From Massilia sp. W12 (GTDB lineage Bacteria > Pseudomonadota > Gammaproteobacteria > Burkholderiales > Burkholderiaceae_D): DNA of 64,000 bases. Position numbers and translations under genes: made by a program. Of this stretch, positions 17,001 through 25,642 are shown piece by piece (within the stretch, counting starts at the first letter, position 1; every line of letters starts with the position of its first letter). The notes under the pieces are model-generated. The model had not been told where the DNA came from. It did not search any database and saw only the letters and a list, made by a program, of their open reading frames with translations. The stretch covers positions 2,604,001 through 2,668,000 of the forward strand of contig NZ_CP147776.1 in the NCBI RefSeq assembly GCF_037300705.1. Reading direction: 5' to 3'.

Positions 17001-18559
17001 AAGCCGCCGCCAGCAAACACGCCATGAATCAAGCGCAAAGCGCAGCGGAAATGCAAAAACGCGCCGCCCAAGCCGCCCTGGCCACCGCACGCGAAGCCTT
17101 AGCCACAGCCCAGGCTGAGCGCGAGCGCTTAGCAGCGGAAGAAAGGGCGCAAGCGCTGCATAAGCAAAAACAAGCCGCCGAAGAACAGGCGCGCGCCGAC
17201 GCCGAAGCCGCCGCCCGCTTAGCGGAAGAACAATTGCGCTTAGCGCAAGAGCGCAGCGCCCGCGAAGCGCAGGCGCGCGCCGCACTGGAACAGCAAACCC
17301 AGGCCGAACGCGCCATGTTGCAACACCTGGCCGCACAAGAAGCGGCCCAGCTGCAAGCCAAGGAAGCGGCCTGCGAAAACGCCCGCGCCGCGCTGGAACT
17401 GGCCCAGGCCGAACAGGAAAAAGCCCGCCTGGAACAAGAAGCCAGCGCCCGCCTGCATCAACAATGCGTGCTGCAAGCCGAACAAGCCGAAGCCGAACGC
17501 ATGCGCCTGGCCGCACTGGAAGAAAAACTGCAAAGCGAGCAAAACGCCGCTGTCGCCGCCGCCGAAAAAGCGCAAATGGCGCAGGAATTGGCCAAAGTCA
17601 CCCGCGCGCGCGAATTGGCCGAAGTGGCCGAGCGCAATGCGCAAGCCGCCAAATGCAAGGCCGAGCGTGAATTGTTTGAACAAAGCTGCGCCCGCACCCG
17701 CGCGCAACAGGAAGCGGCCCGCCTGCTGCAAGTGAAAATGCAGGAAGAACAGGAATTGGCCGAACTGGAAAACCGCCGTCAGCAAGCCTTGCAACAAAGC
17801 GTGCTGGCCTTGGAGCAAAAGAAAGCCGCTGAACAGCGCGCCGCCGAGCAAGCCGCCGCACGCGCCGCCGCCACGCAAAAAGAAGCGCAATTGGCGCGCG
17901 AACGCGCTGCCGCGCAAGAACAAGCCAACGCCGCCGCGCAAGCGCGCATGCAAGCCGAGCAAAAAGCACTGGAATTGGCGCAAGCCCAGGCCCAGGCCGA
18001 AGCCGCCAGCGCAGAACTGAGCGCGAATCTGTGCGCCAAGCTGGCCGCCGAGCAAAAAGAAGCCGAAGCGCTGGCCAAGGAATTGTTGGAACGCGTCGCC
18101 CTGCAAGGCAAGAAAAACAGCGAATGGCGCGCCAAGGCCGAAGTGGTGTTAGCCGAATCCGCCCCGCCCTCCAAAAAACAGCGCGTCCTGAACGCCGCCC
18201 GTCAAAGCGTGGCGCAACTGATGTTGATGTTTGCGGTGCTGGCCTCCGTGTTCGGGGTGGCGCATTACGGCGCGCCGGGCATGGCGCAACAAGCTTTGGC
18301 CGCCTTGAGCGGCAGCGGCGTGGCGCACGCCACCGCGCCGGTGATCGCACAAGCCCCGGCCGCGCAGATCGCCGCGCCGGCGGCAGAACCGGTGTCGCGT
18401 TTGCAAATGGCTTATCAATTGATGCAATTGCCGGAAGAAAAAGCCGCCGCCCTCAAAGCCAAACCGGCAGCGAAGAAGAAGGCCCTGTCGGGCGAGGTCG
18501 AAGCACCGGGTAAAAAACTTCCGGAAGATAAATTGAATTTGGCGCAGTTGCAGGATTGA
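14045..18559 (+). CDS. Giant Ala/Glu/Gln/Arg-rich coiled-coil protein with C-terminal membrane anchor
   Basis: About 1504 residues from the ATG at 14045, which has GGAG six bases upstream; an ATG at 14033 is an alternative. Residues from about 30 to 1375 are an almost unbroken charged heptad-type sequence built from Ala, Glu, Gln, Arg, Lys and Leu, with very few Gly or Pro, predicting a very long helical coiled coil. Near residues 1390-1410 a single hydrophobic segment (LMLMFAVLASVFGVAHYGA) follows basic residues, and the last 95 residues are Ala/Pro rich with a Lys-rich end. This resembles TolA or SMC-like rods only in composition. No enzymatic domain is seen. The topology (rod in cytoplasm, tail outside) is inference from the basic residues before the segment. 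Confidence 0.8.
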   Translation: MENQQTAREPQVNPGIEHGLLLPEPELDLPTDENGRAAQELRAIHEAIARVEAEAKATFAAESRAQAESRARAIAEARAKADTEAAAAAQAKAKAAEEAIAATRAKLEVERQACLASEARTAAVNKEIAELRARVEADQQVKDAADARAKAEQEVRKRAMQQVQQDSAMTQRASEAAQRLQEETERARIQAAEREQTFRRAEEEARARAAVETELAAIARNREQIEESARKSAEHLKNAEVQHQKLYKERTELDCAALTDTLDRSAAEIRAREEARARLALEQQSEAMAQARAEHERRAAEALHLRLQSESEMAEIAEELHKAEGIAALTAQARRDADARIRAATEARIATEKKLQSAALARVEAEHQAEQQARARLSSEARAAEEARQRLEAEQAAEQALQARIAEEQRARILAQERAQLEESTAKMAAIRNQAEEQALSLVAEHAALQRKSAEAAAQKAEAALALAKAEKERIEADQQAAAAMLEKQAAEAAARDEAQARARADQEQAQALKQRQQADQALRIATETEAAAAKLALENLTVQAEQKAAEARAAMQKARDAVQLAKLQRQRAQDEKTALHALQEQLTREQQAAQAAAQAAQAAQEKLQALERARIESAARAQAQAEHAKLLAEQEESERAEKQALNAECQAKKALVQQSRVRAELQKRTAALHLLKAKEATDLTRAERERMEAEQQACAALQEKLQAEESARQLAEQQQAQAQALARELRAREEQQRAQFAQAQDKVRALAAQREQAEAQALQAAEREAQAQAELRQRAEEQGQALAEAALAAERQAQEAARLAVLESKRAAALQQAQAALRAQCEEEEKRIAAELAAAAAAAARAQQEAAAAQAAKARAAADQAHTAQLREQELAEQARAAAAQAAAAAAQQQAEEARRLAALEGERAASAQAAQAALRAQREAEELRLAAEKAATIAAQAKAAEEAAAQAAAQARAQAEEEQAKALREQHAAEQLRARAAQAEAAASKHAMNQAQSAAEMQKRAAQAALATAREALATAQAERERLAAEERAQALHKQKQAAEEQARADAEAAARLAEEQLRLAQERSAREAQARAALEQQTQAERAMLQHLAAQEAAQLQAKEAACENARAALELAQAEQEKARLEQEASARLHQQCVLQAEQAEAERMRLAALEEKLQSEQNAAVAAAEKAQMAQELAKVTRARELAEVAERNAQAAKCKAERELFEQSCARTRAQQEAARLLQVKMQEEQELAELENRRQQALQQSVLALEQKKAAEQRAAEQAAARAAATQKEAQLARERAAAQEQANAAAQARMQAEQKALELAQAQAQAEAASAELSANLCAKLAAEQKEAEALAKELLERVALQGKKNSEWRAKAEVVLAESAPPSKKQRVLNAARQSVAQLMLMFAVLASVFGVAHYGAPGMAQQALAALSGSGVAHATAPVIAQAPAAQIAAPAAEPVSRLQMAYQLMQLPEEKAAALKAKPAAKKKALSGEVEAPGKKLPEDKLNLAQLQD

Positions 18560-18563
18560 GGCC

Positions 18564-18595
18564 TTTGCGCGGGCGCAAAACTGTGCCCGCGCAAA
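18564..18595 (+). terminator. Hairpin after the coiled-coil gene
   Basis: A perfect 11-bp inverted repeat, TTTGCGCGGGC at 18564-18574 and GCCCGCGCAAA at 18585-18595, begins five bases after the stop. No T-run follows. Confidence 0.5.
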
Positions 18596-18688
18596 ACGGC
18601 TTGATTGGCGACTCAGCGCGGATTGTGGCCGGATCGGGTGGCGTTGGCGTATCGACTGCGCCAATTTTTGCAAGCCGGCGCAACACGC

Positions 18689-21484
18689 TTATTCCATCAG
18701 CCCGCCATGTTTTACCGCCAGCTCATAATGCATGGAATCGCTGGAACCCCAGGCGGCGCCCAACTCAAAGCCGTGTTGCGCCATTTCAAGCATGAACTCC
18801 TTGCTGGGCGTCGATCCTGTCGCGCCTGCTTGCGCCACGCGAAACCAGCCGCGCCGCAAGATTTGCCCGGCGCCCGGCTGATCGACCGATTCCCCCCAAG
18901 TGCGTTTCCTCTCCTTGTTGTAGCCAAGCCGGCCAAACAGAAACGCCCTGTCTTGCAATAACTTTCGTTTCAACTCGCCATCCCACCAGTAAGCGGCATC
19001 CTGTTCAGCCACCACCTTGCGCGCTTTCAAGCCGGCTTCAGCGCTGATGCGGCTGGCGCTCACTTGCTCCAGCAGCGCGGCGACTGCCGCCGCATTCACA
19101 GGATCGGGCAGCGTAAAACCGGCCAGCTTGGCGGCTTCGGCAATCTGCTGCTGCTCGCCTTGCGTGAGCGCCGTGGCCGGTTTTTTCGCCAATTTAGCGG
19201 CCAGCGCCTTGAGCGGCTTTTCTGCTTTCTGCAAAGGCGCGGGCTGCGGCATCGGCGCACGGAGATCGACTTTGTTCTTGGCCAGCGCCTGTTCAAGCAT
19301 CAATTGTTGGTGCGCTTCGATTTTGACCAGCCAGGGGCGCAATAAACTCTCAATATCTTTCTGCACCTTGGCCAAGGCGGCCTCTTTTTCCTTGCCATCC
19401 GCCATTTCCGTGGCATCGGCCCAGGCATTGCGCAAAGCATCGAATTGCACCCAGCCGCTGCTGAGATCATCGTTTGGCAGTGGCGCAAGCGGGCCTGGCT
19501 TGGCCGCATCCGTCGCCTGTTGCGCCTCAGCCGCACCAGTTGCCGGCGGCGTATCCAGCGAATGCCGGAACGCATAACTGGCCTTGGCGGTGGCGTCAAT
19601 CGCTTGTGACAGGCTGGCCAAAAAAGCCTCATCGGTCTTGGCCTGCGGCTTGGTTTGATCCATGGCGCGCACGGCTGCCCGGCGCTGTCCATAATCTTCA
19701 TACTTTTTGCCGCCCTGCTGGCCGGGCTGAAACAAGGCATTCGAGCGGCCTGTCACCGCCCGGATCAGCGCCCGCGTTTCGCCCGGATTCATCATGGGTA
19801 AGTTGTAGGCGTCAAAATCAACGGCCTGACCCAGCATGTGCATATTGGCGTGTCCCACCCTTGTACCGAGTTGCAATTTATGGCGGAAAGACCAGCCAAC
19901 CGAGGTATGCGGATAGGCTTTTTGCCCCAGCTCCGGATAGCGCTTTTTCATCTTCTCTTGCACCGCTTCCAAGCGCGTCGCCAACGCATCATGGGCCAAC
20001 AGATTGGGTTGCCCGTCAACCCTGCGCATCTTTTGAAAATGTGCAATCGTCTTTTCATCACTGCCAAACCAGGGCCGCATAAAGTCAAGCAAGCCCAAGG
20101 CCGCCTCATCATCGCCAACCGTGGCGCCAAACTGGCGGCCTGCCAATTCGGTCTTCGCCAGCGCCTTGCGCCCATCGGCATCCGCCTGGGCTGCCAAGGC
20201 AGCGCTGTCAAGCTGCTTTTTGGCTGGCTTTTTTTGATTCGCGGCTTCGGCCCTGGCGCGCGCTTTTTCCATGATTTCATTACGCAACGGCGCTTCAGCC
20301 TGATCCAGCAGCGCCTTGACTGCGCGCAATTTGCTGATCATGGCCGGGTCCGCGCTGGCGATGGTGTGGGGCTTGAGTTTGGCGTCGTGGCCTTTGCCTT
20401 CATACGCATCCTTGAGCTGCGGCGCATGGCCAAGAAAAACGAGTTCCGACAATACCCCTTCGCCATCCGCCAGCGCAGCAGCATCCGGACTGGCGATATC
20501 CGCTGTACTGGCCGGATTGCGCGGATTGAGATCGGCGCCGGGGCCGGCATTGGCCGCAGCATTCAGCACAGGAAACACGGTCGTCAACAACTGGGCCTTG
20601 GCGCTGCCGACAAATTCCAGATCAGCCGTGCGCAGCGTCAGCTTGTCTTTGGCATGCACAGACATGATGCGCTGCGCGCTCTTGCCCGCTTGCGTGAGAC
20701 CGATTTTCAGCTCTGCGCCAGCGATATCCAGCGTCATCACCGATCCCATGACGAGCGGCTTGGCTTGACTGATGGCCAGGCGCAAGCTCTGCAGCGCGCT
20801 GGCCGGGCCGGGGTCAAAAGCCTTCTGGCCTTTGGCCGGTTTTTCCGCTTCAGGCAAAACGCCTTTCACGCTGCCTTTTAAGGCCAGCCGCAAAGACAGT
20901 TCAAGCTTACGCCCGGCGAGGTTGAGCGGCCCAAATTGAAAGGCAAAATCATGCAGGCTGGTAGAAAGGGCGACACGCCGGGTTCCCGGCAGTTCTGGCG
21001 TTTTGTGCCCAGGCCCGTCTTTAGGACTGAGCGCAAGCTGCGGCGCGCCCGTTTGCTGACTGAGCCTGAAACTCTCGCCGCGCAAAAAAGCGTCGGCAAA
21101 AGCATCCGCTTCTTGCTCAGCGGCGGCGCTTGCGCGCGCCGGATTGGAGGCCGGCGGCGTGTCGCTGCGGCAGATGCGCTGCTGCAAGGTATGCGCCACC
21201 TCATGCGCAATCAAACGCTGCCCTTGGCGCGAAGCGGGATCAAATTCTCCGGCGCCAAAATGAATATTCTGCCCAAACGCAAATGCGCGCGCATTCAGCT
21301 TTTGTGCGCTTTGATGGGCCTGGCGGTCGGTGTGAATCCGCACCTGGGATAAATCATGCCCGCTGGCTTGGGAAAATTGACTCAACAAGGGCGCTGGCAG
21401 GGCGTCTCCTTGCGGCGCGCCGCTTGCGCCGGATTGCCGCGCGGCATCTGCTTGCTGCTGTGAGATTGCTGCAAAACGCTGCAT
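18689..21484 (-). CDS. eCIS-core (DUF4157) protein with split M15-type peptidase domain
   Basis: 931 residues with the ribosome site AGGGAGGAT before the ATG. Residues about 28-105 form a DUF4157/eCIS core domain: VRIHTDRQAH, ARAFAFGQNIHFG and the metalloprotease-like HEVAHTLQQ (residues 94-98). A central region of about 400 residues is followed by the M15 (VanY/D-Ala-D-Ala carboxypeptidase-like) motif NMHMLGQAVDFD with His549 and Asp556. The other M15 hallmark, SMHYEL, occurs only at His919, so about 360 residues rich in Ala/Lys/Glu are inserted between the two zinc-ligand regions. DUF4157 proteins are often cargo of extracellular contractile injection systems; the peptidase part suggests a cell-wall target. 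No sheath, tube or baseplate gene is in the window. Confidence 0.75.
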   Translation of the reverse strand: MQRFAAISQQQADAARQSGASGAPQGDALPAPLLSQFSQASGHDLSQVRIHTDRQAHQSAQKLNARAFAFGQNIHFGAGEFDPASRQGQRLIAHEVAHTLQQRICRSDTPPASNPARASAAAEQEADAFADAFLRGESFRLSQQTGAPQLALSPKDGPGHKTPELPGTRRVALSTSLHDFAFQFGPLNLAGRKLELSLRLALKGSVKGVLPEAEKPAKGQKAFDPGPASALQSLRLAISQAKPLVMGSVMTLDIAGAELKIGLTQAGKSAQRIMSVHAKDKLTLRTADLEFVGSAKAQLLTTVFPVLNAAANAGPGADLNPRNPASTADIASPDAAALADGEGVLSELVFLGHAPQLKDAYEGKGHDAKLKPHTIASADPAMISKLRAVKALLDQAEAPLRNEIMEKARARAEAANQKKPAKKQLDSAALAAQADADGRKALAKTELAGRQFGATVGDDEAALGLLDFMRPWFGSDEKTIAHFQKMRRVDGQPNLLAHDALATRLEAVQEKMKKRYPELGQKAYPHTSVGWSFRHKLQLGTRVGHANMHMLGQAVDFDAYNLPMMNPGETRALIRAVTGRSNALFQPGQQGGKKYEDYGQRRAAVRAMDQTKPQAKTDEAFLASLSQAIDATAKASYAFRHSLDTPPATGAAEAQQATDAAKPGPLAPLPNDDLSSGWVQFDALRNAWADATEMADGKEKEAALAKVQKDIESLLRPWLVKIEAHQQLMLEQALAKNKVDLRAPMPQPAPLQKAEKPLKALAAKLAKKPATALTQGEQQQIAEAAKLAGFTLPDPVNAAAVAALLEQVSASRISAEAGLKARKVVAEQDAAYWWDGELKRKLLQDRAFLFGRLGYNKERKRTWGESVDQPGAGQILRRGWFRVAQAGATGSTPSKEFMLEMAQHGFELGAAWGSSDSMHYELAVKHGGLME

Positions 21485-21637
21485 ACATCCTCCCTTGCGT
21501 AATCGCTGGCAGCGCTGACGCTATGCAGCATTGGCAGCCGGTGAGACAGATGGCATCGAAAGTATTGCTTGAGTGAGGCAAGCAGATTTTATCGGATATG
21601 CCGCCCCACGCGCAGGAGATTTGCCGCGCTTTGCCAC

Positions 21638-22891
21638 TCAGCCGGGCGCGCGCGCCGGGCATTGCGGGGCGCGCAGCCAGGCTTGCCACAGTTGCGCATC
21701 CACAAACGCCGCCTCTGCCGTCAGGCCCGGCGCCGCACAAGGGCGGAAAGATTCGCGCGGCAAGCCTGAGACATGCATTAATTTTTCAGTGGGAATGCGC
21801 ACCACCCATTGCGAATGCGGCAAACGCAATTCGCCCAGCGCGCCCAATAACTGCGCCATCTCACTGCCATACACCGAAGCGCCGGCGGCGGCGTGCAAGC
21901 CAATCGCCATGCCCTCGCCCATGCTGCCAGTCCAGGGGCCGGCCAACACCACCAGCCGCCCGCCAAAATAAGGCGCGCGCGGAGCCACATATTCCAGCCA
22001 GATGCGCGGCACGCCCTTGCTGCGCGCTTCTTGCACCAATTCATGCCGCTGATACGGCTGCGGGCTTGACACAAAATGCCCCATCAAAGCGCGCGCCACC
22101 AGCGAATTGCCGCCGCTTGGGGTATCGCGCAAATCCAAAATCAGCGCTTTGGCCCCGGCCACCTCGCGCATGGCCTGATCAAATGCGGGAATCAGTTTTT
22201 CATTGCCCAAGGCATTATGAATCCGGATCTGCGCCACGCCATCGCGCAAACTGCTGCTGAGGAGCGTATCCGGGGCCGGATAACTTGGCGTGAAACTGAT
22301 CTCGCGCGCCACGCCATCGTGCTGTACGCGCAAGCTGATCTGCGCCCGGTTGCGCGGCCCGGCCAAAGCCTGCTGCAAACCATAATCCGCCGCCGCCGGG
22401 TCAGCGCTTTGCATAAAACGCGGGGTGAAAGCCGCGCTGGCGGCGGCGACCGGCTGACCATCAATTTCCAGCACCTCCATGCCGGCCTGCAAACCGGCGC
22501 GCGCCGCCGCCCCGCGCACCGCGCGGATCAGCGCCCGCCCCTGCTGCCAGTGCGCACGCAGATCGGTATGGCTGGGCGCCAGGCGCTGCGAGTCGGCATT
22601 CGCCGTGCCAAAGTGGGCATGTTCGTCATACAGCTCGCGCAATGCAGCCTCCATGGCCTGCAAAAAGCTTTTACGCGTATCAGCCTGCGGCGCCCGGCTT
22701 TGCAGGGCGCGGCAAGCGGCTGGCCAATCGGTTTTTTTGAGGTCGAAATAAGCGTATTCTTCAGTCACAAATTCGCACAGGGCGCGCGCATCGGCCTGTC
22801 TTTCTTGAGCGCTTAAAAAATTTTCACTGTGGGCGGGGGATGCCGTCAGACAGCAACACGCCAGGGCAAGCGGGAGTTGTAAGGTTTGCAT
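21638..22891 (-). CDS. S41-family peptidase (C-terminal processing protease-like)
   Basis: 417 residues from the ATG at 22891, which gives a clear signal peptide (MQTLQLPLALACCCLTASPA); the frame extends 65 codons further upstream, but that part does not resemble a leader. A PDZ-like segment with GLQAGMEVLEIDGQPV is followed by the S41 core: AKALILDLRDTPSGGNS and then GPWTGSMGEGMAIG near residue 320, where the serine corresponds to the tail-specific protease nucleophile. The protein should act in the periplasm or outside. It lies downstream of, and on the opposite strand to, nothing obviously related; the DUF4157 gene follows on the same strand after 153 bases. Confidence 0.75.
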   Translation of the reverse strand: MQTLQLPLALACCCLTASPAHSENFLSAQERQADARALCEFVTEEYAYFDLKKTDWPAACRALQSRAPQADTRKSFLQAMEAALRELYDEHAHFGTANADSQRLAPSHTDLRAHWQQGRALIRAVRGAAARAGLQAGMEVLEIDGQPVAAASAAFTPRFMQSADPAAADYGLQQALAGPRNRAQISLRVQHDGVAREISFTPSYPAPDTLLSSSLRDGVAQIRIHNALGNEKLIPAFDQAMREVAGAKALILDLRDTPSGGNSLVARALMGHFVSSPQPYQRHELVQEARSKGVPRIWLEYVAPRAPYFGGRLVVLAGPWTGSMGEGMAIGLHAAAGASVYGSEMAQLLGALGELRLPHSQWVVRIPTEKLMHVSGLPRESFRPCAAPGLTAEAAFVDAQLWQAWLRAPQCPARAPG

Positions 22892-23471
22892 GGGGTAGCC
22901 GGTAAAAGCGGGTGAGCAGCTGTTGTGAGGAAAATCCAAACCATACTTGAATTTGCGGCCTGCCGCCATGAAATCCGGCCCTGTCGCCTGCCACCCTGCA
23001 CGCAAAAGCGGCAAGCGCAGCACAGGCCGAGATGGTGAAATGTGGCATCTTGCGCCAGTCACCGCATATGAACGCCGGCCCCGCACCTGCTTATAAACCG
23101 CCTTCCATATTCATTTCACACCGGCTTTCTCCTGATGGCTTAATCAGGTCGAACATTGGTTTGCCACCTTGAGCGAGAAACCAATCCGCCATGGCGCACA
23201 GCGCACTACCCGCGAGGCATCTGGCGCTGCGCTGAGAATGCGGTCTTATAGAGCAAGCGGCTTGCAGCTTCATTGTGCAGAGCTGCTTGAAGCACGGTTT
23301 TGGTTTTGCCGTTCGTGCTGAACCTGCCTGAGCAGCGTTTTTGCCTGAAAAAGCAGCCGCGAAACAACAGCATTCCAACAAACTCGCAGTATTTTGCACA
23401 TACCGGCGCCGCAGCCCGCCCAAATCTGGCAGCATAAGCAGCAAGATCGGAGCGCCCAGCCAAGGAATGCC
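22892..23471. other. Gene-free stretch with a degenerate dispersed repeat
   Basis: No gene is supported in these 580 bases between divergent genes. At 23302-23324 the sequence GGTTTTGCCGTTCGTGCTGA is the reverse complement of the GAACGGCAAAACC end of the repeat at 7179-7210, so it is another degenerate copy of that dispersed element. The AAGGA ribosome site of the next gene is at 23462-23466. Confidence 0.5.
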
Positions 23472-25574
23472 ATGTCCAACCCGCCGCCGCCTTCACAGTT
23501 CAGCCGCCGCGCCAAAGATGGCTGGAATACGCATGAACTGCCGCCGGCCCCAAGCCCGGCGCCGGCGGTTCAAGTCAAGCCGGAAGATCAGCAAAAAAAG
23601 CTGGATGTCGCCAAAACCCTGCTGGATAAATCCGCCGAAACCAATCGCAATCTCTTAATCGCCTTTTACGCCCTGCTCACCACTTCCCTGATTTTGTGTT
23701 TGAGCGTGACCGATGAAATGCTGCTGGTCGGCAGCACCACCATCAAAATCCCCTTGATCAGCGTCGATCTGCCCATCTGGGCTTTCGCCAGCATTGCGCC
23801 GTTTTTTGTGATGGTGCTGCATTTTGATCTTTTGCATAATTTGAATGAACACAGCCGCAAACTGGGGGTGTGGGTGGCGTTGTGGGAAGCAAAACATGGC
23901 GTGGCGCAAAAAAATCAGGTAAAAAAAGCCGCGCTGTGGCGGCGGGCGGGGCGTCAAATCGGGCATTTGTGGCGCATCAAACAGATATTGCCGCGCCATC
24001 TGGCCAAAACCTATCTCTGGCCCAATCTGTTCATCCGCCGCCTGTGGCGCAAAAAATCACGCGCTGAAAAACCCGGCGCCACGATTTCAGAAAATTGCTA
24101 TCCCTTTGTGTATGACTTCGCCTGGCTGTATGAAAAAGGCAAAGGCGGCAAACGCGCCAGCAGCACATTATTGCCCTTGCTATGCTGGCTCTTATATTGC
24201 TGGCTGCCATTTGTGGTGTTGATGGCGTTTATGATGCGCTTTGCGGATTTGCAGGATTATTTGTATACCAGCTTTCATTTGGCTTTGATGATTTTTGACT
24301 TGATATGGATTAAGAAATTTTGGCCCGGGTTTGTCAAGCGGCAAAGAGGGTTACGGACTTTCTTTAATGCACTGGCTTGGGCGCCGGGGATGTGGGTTTT
24401 TGTTTTGTATTGCTTGATTCAGTATTGCATGGAGACCAATGAGCATTTAGAAAACTCACTAGAATTAGATATATTTAATTCAGAAAATGAAAAAATTCAA
24501 ACAATAATGGAGTTCAATGCAAAGTCAGTCACCGTCATGCAATCACTCAATTCTCGCGAATGGGTTGAGCTCTCTATTTATCTTGAATCAAAGCAGGAAA
24601 ATATTATTAACATAACACTCACCCCAAGAATTGTCGTCCCAAACTTTCAAGCAAAATTACCAGAAAAATTTTTTGATATTGCCGAATTACGCAAACCAGG
24701 CATCAAAAAGGAAGAATTAATCAATGGAATGCCAAATCTGATGAATTTTAAAAACCGGCATTTTGGTTTTGCAGTTTTGGATAAAGCAAGAATCCCATAT
24801 TCAGACTTTTCATTTGCCAAATTAAAATATGCAAATATGTTTGGGGTGGATTTTGACAAGAATAATTTCGAGCATGCTCAATTGCAAGGCGCAAGCTTGT
24901 ATAAGGCCCAATTGCAAGGCGCACGCTTGTATAAGGCCCAATTGCAAGGCGCAAGCTTGGTTTTTGCCCAATTGCAAGGTGCAAACTTGAATTCTGCCCA
25001 ATTGCAAGGCGCAAGCTTTGATTCTGCCCAATTGCAAGGCGCAAGCTTTGAATCTGCCCAATTGCAAGGCGCAAGCTTGTGGCAAGCCCAATTGCAAGGC
25101 GCAAGCTTGTGGCAAGCCGAATTGCAAGGCGCAAGCTTGTGGCAAGCCCAATTGCAAGGCGCAAACTTGGCTTCTGCCCAATTGCAAGGCGCAAGATTAG
25201 CATCCACTGAACTCCATGGCAGCGACATCGCAAACAGCAAAGGCTTAGCTGCCACAATCGGAGAATATTCCTTTTCAAAGAAGTGTGATTTTAAAAAAAT
25301 AAGCCAAGAGCCCTGGGCTAAAAATAATGCTAGAATTACATTCGCAGTCAAACGCTGCACAAAATTTACTCACCCCTCCTTGCCCGCACAAAATATCAAG
25401 ACATTCACTGCGGCTTGGAAAGCCCAGCTTTGCGAAAGTGAAGCCATTGCAAAAAACATGCTTCTGATGCGCCCAAGAGAAATCCCCGCCGCCGACCTAC
25501 GTAAATGGATGGCCACCCAGGAAAAGTGTAAGCCATTCATTCAATATGTTGAAGAAGATCTTGTGCTTGATTAA
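23472..25574 (+). CDS. Polytopic membrane protein with pentapeptide-repeat domain
   Basis: 700 residues from the ATG at 23472 (AAGGA five bases upstream). A Pro-rich cytoplasmic start is followed by about five hydrophobic segments: near residues 57-76 (LLIAFYALLTTSLILCLSV), 97-118, 238-260, 270-290 and 305-325. Residues about 470-580 are pentapeptide repeats of the form AQLQGASLxx, with Gln where most families have Asp/Asn, predicting a right-handed four-sided beta helix. The C-terminal 120 residues contain four cysteines. The DNA from about 24430 to 24870 and 25200-25400 is clearly AT-richer than the neighbours, and the repeat part is encoded by near-identical 30-bp units. Function unknown; the helix may bind a protein or mimic DNA. 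Confidence 0.75.
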   Translation: MSNPPPPSQFSRRAKDGWNTHELPPAPSPAPAVQVKPEDQQKKLDVAKTLLDKSAETNRNLLIAFYALLTTSLILCLSVTDEMLLVGSTTIKIPLISVDLPIWAFASIAPFFVMVLHFDLLHNLNEHSRKLGVWVALWEAKHGVAQKNQVKKAALWRRAGRQIGHLWRIKQILPRHLAKTYLWPNLFIRRLWRKKSRAEKPGATISENCYPFVYDFAWLYEKGKGGKRASSTLLPLLCWLLYCWLPFVVLMAFMMRFADLQDYLYTSFHLALMIFDLIWIKKFWPGFVKRQRGLRTFFNALAWAPGMWVFVLYCLIQYCMETNEHLENSLELDIFNSENEKIQTIMEFNAKSVTVMQSLNSREWVELSIYLESKQENIINITLTPRIVVPNFQAKLPEKFFDIAELRKPGIKKEELINGMPNLMNFKNRHFGFAVLDKARIPYSDFSFAKLKYANMFGVDFDKNNFEHAQLQGASLYKAQLQGARLYKAQLQGASLVFAQLQGANLNSAQLQGASFDSAQLQGASFESAQLQGASLWQAQLQGASLWQAELQGASLWQAQLQGANLASAQLQGARLASTELHGSDIANSKGLAATIGEYSFSKKCDFKKISQEPWAKNNARITFAVKRCTKFTHPSLPAQNIKTFTAAWKAQLCESEAIAKNMLLMRPREIPAADLRKWMATQEKCKPFIQYVEEDLVLD
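24881..25210 (+). repeat. Eleven tandem 30-bp repeats inside the pentapeptide gene
   Basis: The core ATTGCAAGGCGCAAGCTTG recurs with an exact 30-base period, starting at 24881, 24911, 24941, 24971, 25001, 25031, 25061, 25091, 25121, 25151 and 25181. Each unit encodes ten residues, i.e. two pentapeptides. Identity extends to silent positions, which points to recent expansion by slippage or unequal crossing over. Confidence 0.95.
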
Positions 25575-25642
25575 TCCAAACCCGCGCGCAGGCGCGCGGG
25601 AGAAACCGCCACCGCTGCCAGCATAAATTCAGCCGGTGGGAG

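Noticed and set aside
14074-18673. Many long open frames on the minus strand and other frames over the coiled-coil gene (for example 16071-17516)
   Set aside because: They arise from the repetitive GC-rich, stop-poor composition of the coiled-coil gene; they lack ribosome sites and give Arg/Ala or Leu/Gly-rich nonsense proteins.
18689-21484. A complete extracellular contractile injection system
   Set aside because: Only the DUF4157-containing protein is present; no sheath, tube, baseplate, spike or AAA gene for such a particle was found near it. The VgrG at 59 kb belongs to a type VI effector locus.
24881-25210. Possible CRISPR-like array
   Set aside because: The repeats are directly adjacent 30-bp units with no unique spacers and are read in frame as pentapeptide repeats.
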